From: Kalmanozyma brasiliensis GHG001
Lineage: Eukaryota; Basidiomycota; Ustilaginomycetes; Ustilaginales
Length of the DNA: 64,000 bases
NCBI RefSeq assembly: GCF_000497045.1
Contig: NW_015961948.1
Coordinates: forward strand, 248,001 to 312,000
Direction of reading: 5' to 3'
This document shows positions 41,251-51,563 of this stretch, piece by piece. Both the position numbers and the translations under genes were made by a program. Within the stretch, counting starts at the first letter, position 1, and each line of letters starts with the position of its first letter. A model generated the notes under the pieces. The model was not told the origin of the DNA, made no database searches, and saw only the letters and a program-made list of their open reading frames with translations.

Positions 41251-42483
41251 ATGCCCGCAATCACTGCCGCAGCTGCCGCTTCGCAAGCCCTTCAAGCCGC
41301 CTCCACCTCGACCCCGACCATGGCACCACTCAACGCCGAGCTCCTCCAGCTCGACCTCAACCCCACCCCCGCCGCACCAGACTTTACCAACCTCGTCTTT
41401 GGCCAGAAATTCTCCCCGCACATGCTCATCGTCAACTGGAATCACCGCACGGGCTGGTCGGCTCCGCTCATCAAGCCCTACGGTCCGCTCTCGCTCTCGC
41501 CTGCCGCGCCTGCTCTGCACTACGCCTCGGGCCTGTTCGAAGGTATGAAGGCGTACCGCTCCGCCGATGGGTCTGGTAAGATCCGTCTCTTCCGCGCAGA
41601 CAAGAACATGGAGCGTATGAACCGCTCCGCCGCTCGAGCGGGTCTTCCCACGTTCGACGGGGACGAGTTCATCAAGCTCATCAAGACACTTGTCCGCATC
41701 GATCGGGAGCACGTCCCCTACGGTGAGGGACAGACGCTCTACCTGCGCCCCACACTCATCGGCACCCCGGACACGCTCGGTATGGGTGTCCCAACCGAAG
41801 CGCAGCTGTACTGCATCTGCAGTCCCGTCGGCAACTACTACTCCTCTGGTACGGGTAGCAAACCTGTGAGTCTGCTGGCTAGGACCGACGTGGTACGCGC
41901 CTGGCCCGGTGGTACGGGGTGCTACAAGCTCGCTGCCAACTACGCCGGCGCCACGAGACCCGCGATGGATGCGTTGCTGGAAGGCTACCACCAGGTGTTG
42001 TGGCTCTTCGGTCCGGATCGACAGCTCACCGAGGTCGGCGCAATGAACCTGTTCGTTGTGCTGCGCGATCAGAACGCGGATAGCGAGACGACGAGGTACG
42101 AAGTGGCAACCGCGGCGCTGGACGACGGAACCATCTTGCCCGGCGTCACGCGGGATAGCATCCTCTCGTTGCTGCGAGCGTACAAGGCCGGCAACGTGCA
42201 GATCGAGGGCCTGCCCAAGCCGGAGAATGTCGAGATCTCGGAGAGGAAGGTGACGATGGGCGAGATCATCGAGCGCGCGCAAGGTGGGCAGATCGCAGAG
42301 GTGTTTGGCTCGGGCACGGCAGCGGTTGTGTGCAGCGTGGACAAGATCGGTTTCGAAGGTGTGGATATTCCTATTCCGATCCAGGCGGATGGCATGGGGA
42401 TGTTTATGAGGACCATGCTGCGCGAGGTTACGGGGAGGCAGTGGGGTGCGATCCCCTGTCCGGAGTGGAGCAGCGTCTGCTAG
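41251..42483 (+). CDS. Branched-chain amino acid aminotransferase (class IV PLP)
   Basis: 410 aa, single exon from ATG 41251; the open frame upstream of this ATG lacks a start codon. It catalyses the last step of Leu/Ile/Val synthesis and the first step of their breakdown. Class-IV fold features: NWNHRTGWSAPLIKPYGPLS, HYASGLFEGMKAYR, the PLP lysine K226 in GGTGCYKLAANYA, TEVGAMNLFVV, ISERKVTMGEI and EVFGSGTAAVV, all in the family order. The N-terminus is Ala/Ser/Thr-rich with no Arg in the first ~25 residues, so a mitochondrial presequence is not evident. The upstream TATA box and TGACTC motifs fit amino-acid control. Confidence 0.95.
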   Translation: MPAITAAAAASQALQAASTSTPTMAPLNAELLQLDLNPTPAAPDFTNLVFGQKFSPHMLIVNWNHRTGWSAPLIKPYGPLSLSPAAPALHYASGLFEGMKAYRSADGSGKIRLFRADKNMERMNRSAARAGLPTFDGDEFIKLIKTLVRIDREHVPYGEGQTLYLRPTLIGTPDTLGMGVPTEAQLYCICSPVGNYYSSGTGSKPVSLLARTDVVRAWPGGTGCYKLAANYAGATRPAMDALLEGYHQVLWLFGPDRQLTEVGAMNLFVVLRDQNADSETTRYEVATAALDDGTILPGVTRDSILSLLRAYKAGNVQIEGLPKPENVEISERKVTMGEIIERAQGGQIAEVFGSGTAAVVCSVDKIGFEGVDIPIPIQADGMGMFMRTMLREVTGRQWGAIPCPEWSSVC

Positions 42484-42745
42484 GCGGGTTCTGCGTACTG
42501 GTTTGGCTGGCCGCGCTTGTCTATTGGCAGGCCCTGCGTGACGATCTAGCAGGCCCTGCCTGCCATTCTGACTGTCGCCTTCCCGGCTCGAGCCGGGTTT
42601 CGGCACATCCGTTTCGCAATGTCTCCCTCTCTCATCCTCCTCGTCACACTACTCACACTGCGCTTCAAAGGCGCTTCCTGTATACCATTCCATCCATAAC
42701 ATAGACTGCAAAAAGACAATGCATTCACAAGACGCGGACTGACAT

Positions 42746-44356
42746 TTAGATGGTGTATCGGAAGTACGGCGAGTCCTCCCCACGAAGCAGCACGTCGATC
42801 TTTCGTCTATCCGTCTCGCTCAAACCCGCCGAGTCCACACCCTTCTCTTCGTCCGCCTTGCTCTCCCTCCGTCCAATATCTCCTTCGGCCAAAGCAACAC
42901 GTCTGTCCCGGCTCCTGTTGATACTCCAGAACCTCCAACTGAGTCCTGCTGAGACGAGCACGCCGAAGAGCAGCAGACCCGCACTAACGGCCGTGCCCTT
43001 GACATAGTACGGTGCCTCCTTTGCTGGGAACAGATGCGTCCCCAGCAGCGGCCCGCACTGTCCGATCGTCGCAAAGATAACCAGTCCCAGACCCTTCTTC
43101 GACTCGCTCGCCTGATTGTCCATCAACCACATGTACAGGATGGGAATGAAGGGGAAGAGACCGTTGACGATGAGCCAGATGCCGACGTAGCGTGCGGCGG
43201 TCGATCGGAGCGTGGCGAGCATGATGTAGCCTATCGCCCCCACCACGAGGAGCAGGGTGCAGATGGGACCACGGATCTGATATCGGTCCGTGAGCCAGCA
43301 CAGGCTGAGAGAGATGATAAAGGCGAGCACGTACGGTGGTGCACTCAGGCCTTGCGCGCGGATGCTACCAAAACCCATCTCCGACACGAGCGTGGGGACG
43401 TAGACGGGTACAGAGGAGTAGCCCACGTTGATGATGAAGAAGAGCGCGGCGGTGATGTACGACATGGGATCGGTGAATGCCGAGGCTGCTTCGGACCAGT
43501 TGATGCGTTGCTTGGCGCGGGTCAGGCGTGAGGTGGCTGACTGGCCAGGTATGGCGGTGGGATCAGCTTCGGGCGGAGGTGGACGGAAGAGTCGCGCTTC
43601 CGCAATGGCCTTCTCGCGCTCGCTGAGGAAAGACGCCGTCTGAATGCTGTTTGGCAGCGCAAAGTAGGCAGCGGGAGCCATGAGCAGCGTGGGAACGCCT
43701 TCGACCAAGAACAGCAGGCGCCACGAGGCCACGTCCGTGTGAGCTCTCGCCAACCCGTACGCGATCGACCCCGCAACGGCCGCCGACACCGCACCCGCCG
43801 AAACAAAAACACCGAACCGCAACCCGATCTCTGTTCTCGGGTAGAAGAAGCTGAGGTACATCGCCCAACCCGTGCCGAAGCCGGCCTCGCTGACTCCCAA
43901 GAAGAATCTCGCCACCATCATGCCTTCCCAGTTGGTCGTCGCTGCCTGGCAGATGCCCGAGATGCCCCACACAGCCACGCAGAACGTCATCCAAATCCGC
44001 GGCGGCACCAGCTTGTACATCAGCACCTGGAACTGGAACACGATGTAGGCGATGTAGAAGATGGTGAGCAGCCACTGGAACTGCGCATCGCTCATGCGGA
44101 GCGACTTCTCCATGCCCGCCGTCTTGGCGTTGCCGATGTTGCTGCGGTCTAGAAGGGCACTGAAGTACAGCAGGAAGGAGGTTGTTACGATCCGGAGGTC
44201 TAGCTTGCGTCGAACGGTGGTCTCCTCGTCATCGGTCCACCATTTGGAGAGCTTGGCCAGGTAGGCGTCGTTTTGCGCTGCGTCCGCGGTAGGAGTTGGT
44301 GAAGTGGCGCCATCGCTGGCAGAGGTGACAGCCTTGTCGCTGATATCGTAGCCCAT
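42746..44356 (-). CDS. MFS transporter, allantoate permease (Dal5/ACS) type
   Basis: 536 aa from ATG 44356. After a ~65-residue hydrophilic N-terminus with VRRKLDLRIV, helix 1 is followed by the anion:cation symporter family signature LDRSNIGNAKTAGM. Twelve hydrophobic helices are discernible with GVSEAGFGTGWAMYLSFFYP in the fifth and a large central loop (LFRPPPPEADPTAIPGQ). Relatives import allantoate, nicotinate, pantothenate or other carboxylates with protons; substrate is not deducible. A purine-breakdown gene (GFA-PuuE fusion) lies ~18 kb away, too far to argue linkage. Convergent with the aminotransferase gene, 262 bp apart. Confidence 0.88.
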   Translation of the reverse strand: MGYDISDKAVTSASDGATSPTPTADAAQNDAYLAKLSKWWTDDEETTVRRKLDLRIVTTSFLLYFSALLDRSNIGNAKTAGMEKSLRMSDAQFQWLLTIFYIAYIVFQFQVLMYKLVPPRIWMTFCVAVWGISGICQAATTNWEGMMVARFFLGVSEAGFGTGWAMYLSFFYPRTEIGLRFGVFVSAGAVSAAVAGSIAYGLARAHTDVASWRLLFLVEGVPTLLMAPAAYFALPNSIQTASFLSEREKAIAEARLFRPPPPEADPTAIPGQSATSRLTRAKQRINWSEAASAFTDPMSYITAALFFIINVGYSSVPVYVPTLVSEMGFGSIRAQGLSAPPYVLAFIISLSLCWLTDRYQIRGPICTLLLVVGAIGYIMLATLRSTAARYVGIWLIVNGLFPFIPILYMWLMDNQASESKKGLGLVIFATIGQCGPLLGTHLFPAKEAPYYVKGTAVSAGLLLFGVLVSAGLSWRFWSINRSRDRRVALAEGDIGRRESKADEEKGVDSAGLSETDRRKIDVLLRGEDSPYFRYTI

Positions 44357-45811
44357 CTTGTCGAGCGTTTGTATATATGTAGAAGCAAATGCAGCAAGAT
44401 GGTCGTGGTCGTAGAAGAAGAAGAAGGGAAGCCGACCTGCCTTGATGCACAATGAGGAAGCACACAATGAGGAGCGCGGCAGTCACCTGCAGCTGTTGCG
44501 CAACATGGGGGCTCTAGCGCGTGTGGGGTGGCCACAGCATCGTGTGTGGGGGCGACCGCATGGTTTCGGCATGCCCCACCCTGAAGGAGTCACGCCTCGA
44601 AGCTCGCTTAAGCACCACAATTGCCGCGAACCTCGCTTTGCAAGTTAAGATGGCCCGCCGGCGAATTTGTCCTTGACAGGCTTCTTACCGGTGCAAGCCG
44701 CGGGCGGAGTTTGGCTGCGGGTTTTGGTCGCTCCGCGTTTTTCGCCGCTGCAACTCACACGGCTCTCACAATGAAGCCGCTCGCCAAGTGGAACAAGTAC
44801 ATCATTGGTGTGTGGGTCTGCGAGATGAGATTGTGCGAACTGCTTCGATGATAGAGCAGACACGCTCGACGTGAACCCGGACGACGGGTGGCGCCGCGAA
44901 ACGACGACAAAGAGGTTTGCTTTGGCTGTCAGCGAAGCGGCGAAGGGCTTGTGGGGCATTCTTATTATCTAACAACTAATTCTCTGAATGGATCGTTATC
45001 GATGCATCGGGTCTACTGAGGCGCGATCCCATGAACGCCGAGCGAGGAAAATTCATTTTGGCTTGAGGCTGGCAACTGTCAGCGGATAAAGAGCAAGCAA
45101 ACGGCGGAGCTTGAACAAGGGCACAAAGCCTGTTCCACAACGGTTTGCTGCTCCCGTGTCTAGCTGCAGGCTTCCCGCTCTCGCGCATTTCAAAAGTGGA
45201 CGCGTCAACTTGAACTGAAGCCAATACAATTCCTGCCAGGGTCTTGATGGCCGAGTTCAAGAGCGAAATCGCATGCACGTTGCTGTCGATCCTTCCTCTC
45301 TGGCTTCCAGCATAGCTAGACGGCAGGAAGCCCATCCGATAAGGCTCAGGTTCGATGATGGCTCGGAAGGTGCTGTCGCCGAGGACCAAATTGAAGCGCA
45401 TTGATCTGCAGCCTTTTCGCCAAAAGTCGACGCTCGGGACAGTCACGTTCCCAGAGGACCCTGAACGCATAAATCCTCAGCCTTTGGTTCACCTTCCTCA
45501 GTGTGAAACTTCTTGCTGCATTCGGGCTTGACCCTGATCCGATTTGCCAAGGGTGCTCGCCCTTCCAGCAGTGGCGCCTTGTGCTGCTGTGCGCACGGGA
45601 CTGAACGCCTCCTCGCAGCCAGGTGTTGTTCTCCCCGACTCCGGCCTTCTCGATCTCTCACCTGAGAACAAATTGCCGGTGTCCTCCGATTGCGTTTCTT
45701 CCTTCCCGTCCTCCTCAAGCTGAATCGTGTGTCGACTGTCCTACTTCGTTCGCGACCACCATCACCATCTCAAGCACCTCCTCACGCTCCCTCTCGAGCT
45801 ACACGGTTAAA
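44357..45811. other. Divergent intergenic region, MFS transporter and UDP-glucose dehydrogenase
   Basis: About 1.45 kb. It may hold a small spliced gene at 44771-44972 (listed separately). The ~150 bp before the dehydrogenase ATG is CT-rich. Nothing else is recognised. Confidence 0.5.
44771..44972 (+). CDS. Possible small two-exon gene (49 aa)
   Basis: ATG 44771 in a fair context (CACAATGAAG) opens exon 1 (44771-44807, MKPLAKWNKYII). A 52-bp intron candidate (GTGTGTGGG...GATAGAGCAG, phase 1) leads to exon 2 (44860-44972), DTLDVNPDDGWRRETTTKRF then ALAVSEAAKGLWGILII and TAA. The predicted product has a charged middle and a moderately hydrophobic C-terminal helix, like small mitochondrial or ER tail-anchored subunits. 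The donor is only GTGTGT and no homolog is recognised, so it may be chance. It is placed in an otherwise empty 1.45-kb interval. Confidence 0.3.
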
Positions 45812-47299
45812 ATGGCAGCAGTCAACGGCTCATCGAGCAACATCCAGGGCGTGCCCACGCACGTCAAGAGCATCTGCTGTATCGGTGCGGGCTACGTCGG
45901 TGGCCCCACTTGCTCCGTCATCGCGCTCAAGTGCCCCCACATCAAAGTCACCATCGTCGACATCAACCCGGTGCGAATTGCGGCGTGGAACTCGGACGTG
46001 CTTCCTGTCTACGAGCCGGGGCTGGACGAGGTGGTTCGCGAGTGTCGCGGTCGCAACCTCTTCTTCTCCACAGACGTCGATGCTGCGATCAAGGAAGCGG
46101 ATTTGATCTTTGTCTCGGTCAACACGCCCACCAAGACGTCCGGTGTCGGCAAAGGTTTTGCTGCCGACCTGCACTACGTCGAGGCATCGACGCGACGCAT
46201 TGCCTCGGTTGCCACGAGCAGCAAGATCATTGTCGAGAAATCGACGGTTCCCTGTCGAACTGCCGCGAGTATGCGAACCATCTTGGAGTCCAACTCGACC
46301 TTTGCGGCGGATGGGACGCAAATTTCGTTCCAGATCCTGTCCAATCCCGAGTTCCTAGCGGAGGGCACTGCGATTCGGGACCTGTTTGCGCCGGATCGCG
46401 TGCTGATCGGTTCGCTCGACACCCAACAGGGCAAAGCGGCGGCCAACGCGCTCAGCGAGGTATACGAGAACTGGGTCGACCGATCCAAAGTCTACCAAAC
46501 CGGTCTTTGGTCTTCGGAGCTCTCCAAGCTCGCCGCCAACGCCCTCCTCGCCCAACGCATTTCGTCGATCAACTCGCTCGCTGCGATCTGCGAAGCCACC
46601 GGTGCCAACGTCGACGAAGTCGCCCACGCCTGCGGTCTCGACGGTCGAATCGGGAACAAGTTCCTCAAGGCCTCGGTCGGTTTTGGCGGCAGTTGCTTCC
46701 AAAAGGACATTTTGAACTTGGTCTACCTCTCCGAATCGCTCGGTCTCAAGGAGGTCAGCGACTACTGGCATCAGGTGATCAAGATGAACGAGTACTCCAA
46801 GGAGCGTTTTGCCCGCAAAGTCGTCTCGACGCTCTTCAACACGATCACGTTCAAGAAGATCGCCGTGCTCGGTTTCGCGTTTAAGAAGGATACGGGCGAT
46901 ACGCGGGAAGCGGCGGCGATCACGTTGTGCAAGTACTTCCGCCAGGAACGCGCCTTCATCGCCATCTACGATCCCAAGGTCACCACCAACCAAATCATGC
47001 TCGATCTCACCGAGCCCGGCGTGGTCGACGACGCAGAGGCTGTCAGGAAGCAGGTCAGGATCGCCACCAGCATGCAGGACGCCTGTGACGACGCAGAGGC
47101 CGTCATCATCTGCACCGAATGGGACGAGTTCAAGAACGCTTCTAAGCAGGAATGGGAGGCTATTTACAAGGCGATGAAGAAACCCTCGTTCCTGTTCGAT
47201 GGACGAGGAATCGTGGATACCAAGATGCTCCGCGAGGTCGGGTTCAAGGTGCACGCCGTAGGCAAGGGCCCCGTCATCGTAGACCCCGTTTGGGCTTAG
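45812..47299 (+). CDS. UDP-glucose 6-dehydrogenase
   Basis: 495 aa, single exon from ATG 45812. It oxidises UDP-glucose to UDP-glucuronate with two NAD+, supplying glucuronate and xylose donors for wall or capsule-like polysaccharides. The NAD fold begins [12 protein letters not shown] (G25, G27, G30). [17 protein letters not shown] and [16 protein letters not shown] follow, and [10 protein letters not shown] carries the catalytic C295. [17 protein letters not shown] marks the C-terminal UDP-binding domain, and the protein ends [16 protein letters not shown]. Length and motif order match eukaryotic UGDH. Convergent with the metallophosphoesterase gene, 141 bp between stops. Confidence 0.96.
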   Translation: MAAVNGSSSNIQGVPTHVKSICCIGAGYVGGPTCSVIALKCPHIKVTIVDINPVRIAAWNSDVLPVYEPGLDEVVRECRGRNLFFSTDVDAAIKEADLIFVSVNTPTKTSGVGKGFAADLHYVEASTRRIASVATSSKIIVEKSTVPCRTAASMRTILESNSTFAADGTQISFQILSNPEFLAEGTAIRDLFAPDRVLIGSLDTQQGKAAANALSEVYENWVDRSKVYQTGLWSSELSKLAANALLAQRISSINSLAAICEATGANVDEVAHACGLDGRIGNKFLKASVGFGGSCFQKDILNLVYLSESLGLKEVSDYWHQVIKMNEYSKERFARKVVSTLFNTITFKKIAVLGFAFKKDTGDTREAAAITLCKYFRQERAFIAIYDPKVTTNQIMLDLTEPGVVDDAEAVRKQVRIATSMQDACDDAEAVIICTEWDEFKNASKQEWEAIYKAMKKPSFLFDGRGIVDTKMLREVGFKVHAVGKGPVIVDPVWA

Positions 47300-47440
47300 A
47301 TGAGCTCCTCTCGAGAGAAGACGTTCAGTTACAGTCGTGTTGAGTTCAGTCCGGTCGTGGAATGCAACCCTTCTAGAAGCTTTGATGGGTTCGAATGCGA
47401 GAGAGTGCGAGTGTGGTGATACAAATGCAGATAGTGTCCT

Positions 47441-49240
47441 TTAGAAGAGAAAATGCGTCTGGCAAAAGAGCCAGAATGGCAGCGCTACGATTGCCACGGC
47501 TACAACGTCGTGACGCCAAGCGCCCGACCTTGTCCTGCCTCCTGATGTCGTGTTCTGTGTTCGATCGCTGACCAATGGTGGGTCGTCGTCGTCCTTTCTA
47601 CGCTGGTTGGTGAGCGGCAGATAGCCGTCGCTCGCTACTGACGTTGATTTGAACCACCGCGGCCAAGCTTTGAGCCCGACCAGCGTGATGAAAAAAAACG
47701 GCAGGTAGAGATGCGTCCAAATGCCGATCTGATCGGGCAGCAGACAGGGCGTGTATGCGATCGACGCATGAGCCTGCCGACCTGGACTGGCGATCGAAGT
47801 CGGCGGCGGAGAGAACAGGCTGAGTCGTGCAAAGCCTGGTCTGCGCACGCCTTCGGTCATGCTGACCGACTTGACGGTGAGTTCTGGGATCTCCTTGTCC
47901 CGGAAGTCTTGCACGAAGGAACGGGTGACGTTGCTGACCTTGCTCACTCTGGCGTGTCGGAACTCGCAGTGGTCGTGATCGTCGCCGCTGAAGACTGCTA
48001 CGGGGTCGATCGACGCCAAGAGCCAGTCTGAAACGGTGGAAGAGACCTCGTTCTGGTATGTCGACCCTCGATCTGTTCCTTGATGGAGCGGTCGGGTTGA
48101 TTCGCGGTAGACGCCGTGCCGTGATGACCTAGCTGTGTCGTCGCATCTTGCGCCTGTCGGCCTATGCAGGGGCACGTGGGTGAACAGCACGCGAGGTAGG
48201 TGAATGCCGCTGCGCTTGACGGACTCGACAAAGTCGTACGTCTCCTTGTAGACGCTGTGTGCGTTGTCGCCGAGTTGACCATCCAGCTTGCCCGGATGTT
48301 CCGAGGACAGATGCGTGTCGAACGGTCCTCCACCTTCCCGCTCCATGCCGACCAAGTCTTGTGCGTTGACAAGGATCAGCTCGTGTGTCGCACCGAGTGT
48401 CGGATCTGACGAGACGAGTATGCGGCCGTTGAGACTGGACTGTAGGAACGAGTCTCGATCTTTGACCACGAATCCTCCGCCGTCGATCTTGAGGCCGAAA
48501 TCCTTGTTGAATCGTTCAATGGCATCATCGCTTGCCAACGAATCTGACCGGTGACCCGCACTGGTACCAGGCAATCCGATGTCGTGATTGCCCGAGAGAT
48601 AGAACGTCGGAATGAAGTCGGCCGCCGAAGTCCGTGGCACGACCAGCTGCCTTGTGGTGCTCAACGTCGACGCAACAGCCTCCCAATCCGCCTCTCTCGG
48701 CCTCCAAAAGATGTTATGAAACCGCCTCACCAGCGCCTCCCACTCGGCCTGAGACCGCCCTCGTCTTCCACCATCTGTGAGATCGCCCATCCAGACCACT
48801 CCATCTGGCGGCTGCACTAGCCCCGATTTGGGCGCCTCCGTCCATCTCGTCGTCCCTGGCGAATTTGGCGCAGTCACGTAGCCTCGACTCCACCACTTGT
48901 TCGGATTGACCGCCAAGCTCGTCCAGACGTTCTTGAGGTAGTTGTCCGAGAAATGACGTACGATGGGATAGACCAGCCCGGGCAGGTCCGGGTAGGTGTC
49001 GCGGTCGATGATCTGCGGATCTGTCACGAGCAACACGTGAACAGCAACTCGTGAGGAGGACGAAGTGGGTGGTTCGGGCCATCGACAGCTGTTGGCTGCG
49101 CTGTGAAAGACCACTCGCTCGCCGTAGAAGAGCAGCGCGAGCCAGAGGAGACGGAAGGTGGTGACATGGGTGGATCCGGTGAGAAAGTGAAGCACCCGTT
49201 GCGCAGCTTGCACCCCACGATGGGATGAAGGGTCTTGCAT
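47441..49240 (-). CDS. Cdc1/Ted1-like ER metallophosphoesterase (GPI-anchor remodelling)
   Basis: 599 aa from the first in-frame ATG at 49240. An N-terminal hydrophobic segment (TTFRLLWLALLFY) is followed by the metallophosphoesterase metal-binding blocks in order: LLVTDPQI, VVWMGDLTDGGR, FYLSGNHDIG, LFTHVPLHR and FSGDDHDHCEF. Two further transmembrane segments (IWTHLYLPFFFITLVGL and VVAVAIVALPFWLFC) close the C-terminus. This topology is that of yeast Cdc1/Ted1 and mammalian PGAP5, which remove ethanolamine phosphate from GPI anchors in the ER; the function is inferred from the family. The C-terminal ...CQTHFLF end carries no evident retrieval signal. Confidence 0.82.
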   Translation of the reverse strand: MQDPSSHRGVQAAQRVLHFLTGSTHVTTFRLLWLALLFYGERVVFHSAANSCRWPEPPTSSSSRVAVHVLLVTDPQIIDRDTYPDLPGLVYPIVRHFSDNYLKNVWTSLAVNPNKWWSRGYVTAPNSPGTTRWTEAPKSGLVQPPDGVVWMGDLTDGGRRGRSQAEWEALVRRFHNIFWRPREADWEAVASTLSTTRQLVVPRTSAADFIPTFYLSGNHDIGLPGTSAGHRSDSLASDDAIERFNKDFGLKIDGGGFVVKDRDSFLQSSLNGRILVSSDPTLGATHELILVNAQDLVGMEREGGGPFDTHLSSEHPGKLDGQLGDNAHSVYKETYDFVESVKRSGIHLPRVLFTHVPLHRPTGARCDDTARSSRHGVYRESTRPLHQGTDRGSTYQNEVSSTVSDWLLASIDPVAVFSGDDHDHCEFRHARVSKVSNVTRSFVQDFRDKEIPELTVKSVSMTEGVRRPGFARLSLFSPPPTSIASPGRQAHASIAYTPCLLPDQIGIWTHLYLPFFFITLVGLKAWPRWFKSTSVASDGYLPLTNQRRKDDDDPPLVSDRTQNTTSGGRTRSGAWRHDVVAVAIVALPFWLFCQTHFLF

Positions 49241-49871
49241 GGCTTGCTCAGGCGCAGATGTCAGATCATCGATGCGTGTGACTGGATGCCTAGATGTGAT
49301 TGTTGTCAATCATATGAATCGATCGTGGGTAGTTGCAAGGTAAGGTGCTCAGGCCAGTTTCAAGAAGCAACGAGGACAAGGTTGACTTTAGAGATGGTCC
49401 CACCGGCGATTTGGGTTAAAGCTTCTTGGCGGCTGACCTGAATTGCCAAGAGAAGCTCAAGTCGAGCCTTGACATGTGTTCAAGCAGTCCCGAGATGGTC
49501 TGTTCATCACCGAGCAGGTCTCTTTGAGCTTTTGATGAGCATTGTGAGGGACAATGGGCGTAACACCATACGACCAAATTCCCGTCCCACGCGTGTGCAG
49601 CCTTGTGCGTGCCAACAGCGTCATCTTTCGGTCGGATTTCGCGGTGAATTTGGCTCGGCTAACCAAAAGTTCGTCAACGAAAGACTTTTTGCGGAGATGG
49701 CTCAGCCGTGCCTGGTGTTGACCGTCCTCTTTTCTCCACCATCACGGCGACGAACATTTCACATCCGCAGCATCTTCAACGGAGCATCTCTAGATACAAG
49801 CGCATACACGGCAGTGATCATAGCCATTTCAAGTCGAGCCGTAAGCGCTCGTCCTCGAGCTCAGAAGCAAG
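49241..49871. other. Divergent intergenic region, metallophosphoesterase and PP2C genes
   Basis: About 0.63 kb, no further gene or repeat recognised. Confidence 0.5.
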
Positions 49872-51176
49872 ATGCTGCCAACAGGAGCTGCTGCACCATT
49901 GCGCTTGGCCGGTCGAGGCGCCAGATCTCTCCCCTCGAACCTCTCCAAATGCGCTTCTACAGCAAGAGCAGCGTCGCGGACGAGGCAGATCAGCACTGCG
50001 GTGCTCTCGCCAGCGGGTTGCTGCCGCCGCGCATACCCAGTCTCTTCGTCCTCAGCAGTCAAACTTGGCCCCAGCACATCCAGACACTTCACATCGGCAT
50101 CAACTCGGTCATCGCAACAGCCATTCCAGTTTCTCACGGCGTACGCATTCCAGGGCAAGCCTCGTCGCTCCGAGGACCTCTCACAGGAAGGTGACCCGTC
50201 AGCGTCTGCATCTGCCACCGAAGAAGACGGTCAATCGTCAGCAGCATCTGACGCGAGTTCACGGAAGAAGGAGATCGGCTTCCCTGCCGACAGCGAGATC
50301 GGTCGGTGGAGGGACGAGCTATTGGGGGGTGGTGAGGCAGGGGAAGACTCGTTGATGTGCACGTCCATGGGTAAGGCAGGCGACATGGCGATAGGTGTAG
50401 CAGATGGAGTAGGTGGATGGACCGAGAACGGCATCGACCCCTCTCTCTTCTCCCAAGCGCTCATGTTCTACGCCTCCAGGTCAGCAGCACAAGCTTCAGC
50501 AGAGCCCGACTCGGGGATCGCACCCAACCGCATCCTCGCCGAATCATTCGAGCAAGTCCTCAAGGAGCCTCTTGTAGTCGCCGGCAGTGCAACCGCATGC
50601 ATCCTCACGCTCGACTCGACCACTGGTAAGCTCCAATCCGCCAACCTCGGCGACTCTGGCTTCGTCATCCTTCGTCAGGGCACGGGCAAGCAGGGCGTAT
50701 TTCACGCCAGCCCACCTCAACAGCTTGGCTTCAACACCCCCTTGCAGCTCGCCAAGCTGCCCAAAGAATGGGCCCAGGAAGGCTCGATCGCCAACACGCC
50801 CAAGGACGCGGCTGCGTGGGACTGCACGCTCCAGCACGGCGATCTCATCATTGTCGGCACCGATGGGTTGTTCGACAACGTAGACGCCAAGAACGAGATC
50901 CCGCAATTCGCCAAGTTCATCAAGGAGAAGCATCACGCTTCGTACACGGCGAGACACGCTGGCGCGGATAAGGCGGATAAGCAGGACAGTCTGGAAGAGG
51001 ATAGGGAGTTTGTCCAGGTGTTGGCGACGAATCTGGTAGAGTACGCAAAGATCTGCCAGAACTCGACCACCAAGCAGAGCCCTTTCGAGAGGGAAGCGGC
51101 CAGGTATGGGATTCATTTTCCCGGAGGAAAGATCGATGATGTTGCGCTGGTGTGCTGTCTTGTCATTGAGCGCTAG
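49872..51176 (+). CDS. PP2C-type protein phosphatase, Ptc7-like (mitochondrial)
   Basis: 434 aa, single exon. The first ~75 residues are rich in Arg, Ser and Ala with no acidic residues, a strong mitochondrial presequence. An acidic/Ser linker follows. The PPM/PP2C core contains GEDSLMC (first metal Asp), IGVADGVGGWTENGID (metal-binding DG), LQSANLGDSGFVILR, LIIVGTDGLFDNVD and GKIDDVALVCCLV with the final metal Asp. These are the Ptc7/TA-PP2C hallmarks (ADGVGGW in place of DGHGG). Yeast Ptc7 dephosphorylates matrix proteins such as Coq7 and affects respiration. The downstream gene is a DUF1770/Atg43-like protein. Confidence 0.9.
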   Translation: MLPTGAAAPLRLAGRGARSLPSNLSKCASTARAASRTRQISTAVLSPAGCCRRAYPVSSSSAVKLGPSTSRHFTSASTRSSQQPFQFLTAYAFQGKPRRSEDLSQEGDPSASASATEEDGQSSAASDASSRKKEIGFPADSEIGRWRDELLGGGEAGEDSLMCTSMGKAGDMAIGVADGVGGWTENGIDPSLFSQALMFYASRSAAQASAEPDSGIAPNRILAESFEQVLKEPLVVAGSATACILTLDSTTGKLQSANLGDSGFVILRQGTGKQGVFHASPPQQLGFNTPLQLAKLPKEWAQEGSIANTPKDAAAWDCTLQHGDLIIVGTDGLFDNVDAKNEIPQFAKFIKEKHHASYTARHAGADKADKQDSLEEDREFVQVLATNLVEYAKICQNSTTKQSPFEREAARYGIHFPGGKIDDVALVCCLVIER

Positions 51177-51563
51177 GGGAGGGGATCGTTTCATGGCCTT
51201 TGTACTTTTAGACATTCATCCTGCAGGGGAACACATTCGTTTGGTCCAAGTTCAACGCCGCTTCAATGAGGCTGCTGGTCGATCGAGCGGCTGACGATCA
51301 GGGTAGAGCTGTGTTGGTGAGGCACCGTTGAACATCGCTCTTGCGGAGAGGAAAAAAATTAGGCAGCAGCGCGCTCTCGCGATTTTGCAGGCTGAAGCCT
51401 CCACTTCCGCACGGGCAGCAGTCGCCGTACTCACCCGCAACCTCCGTCTCTCTAACCATCGCACATCGACACCGCTAACCTCGTAACTCACCACCCTCTT
51501 CAATCATCATTCGATCTTCAAATCACCGAAAGTCAGTCGCGTCATAAACAACAGCCTGCCAAG
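51177..51563. other. Intergenic, between PP2C and Atg43-like genes
   Basis: About 390 bp; the last ~130 bp is C/A-rich leader sequence. No gene seen. Confidence 0.5.

Noticed and set aside
44371..44380. TATATA-like sequence upstream of the MFS transporter
   Set aside because: Only about 20 bp from the start codon, too close to act as a TATA box for that gene.
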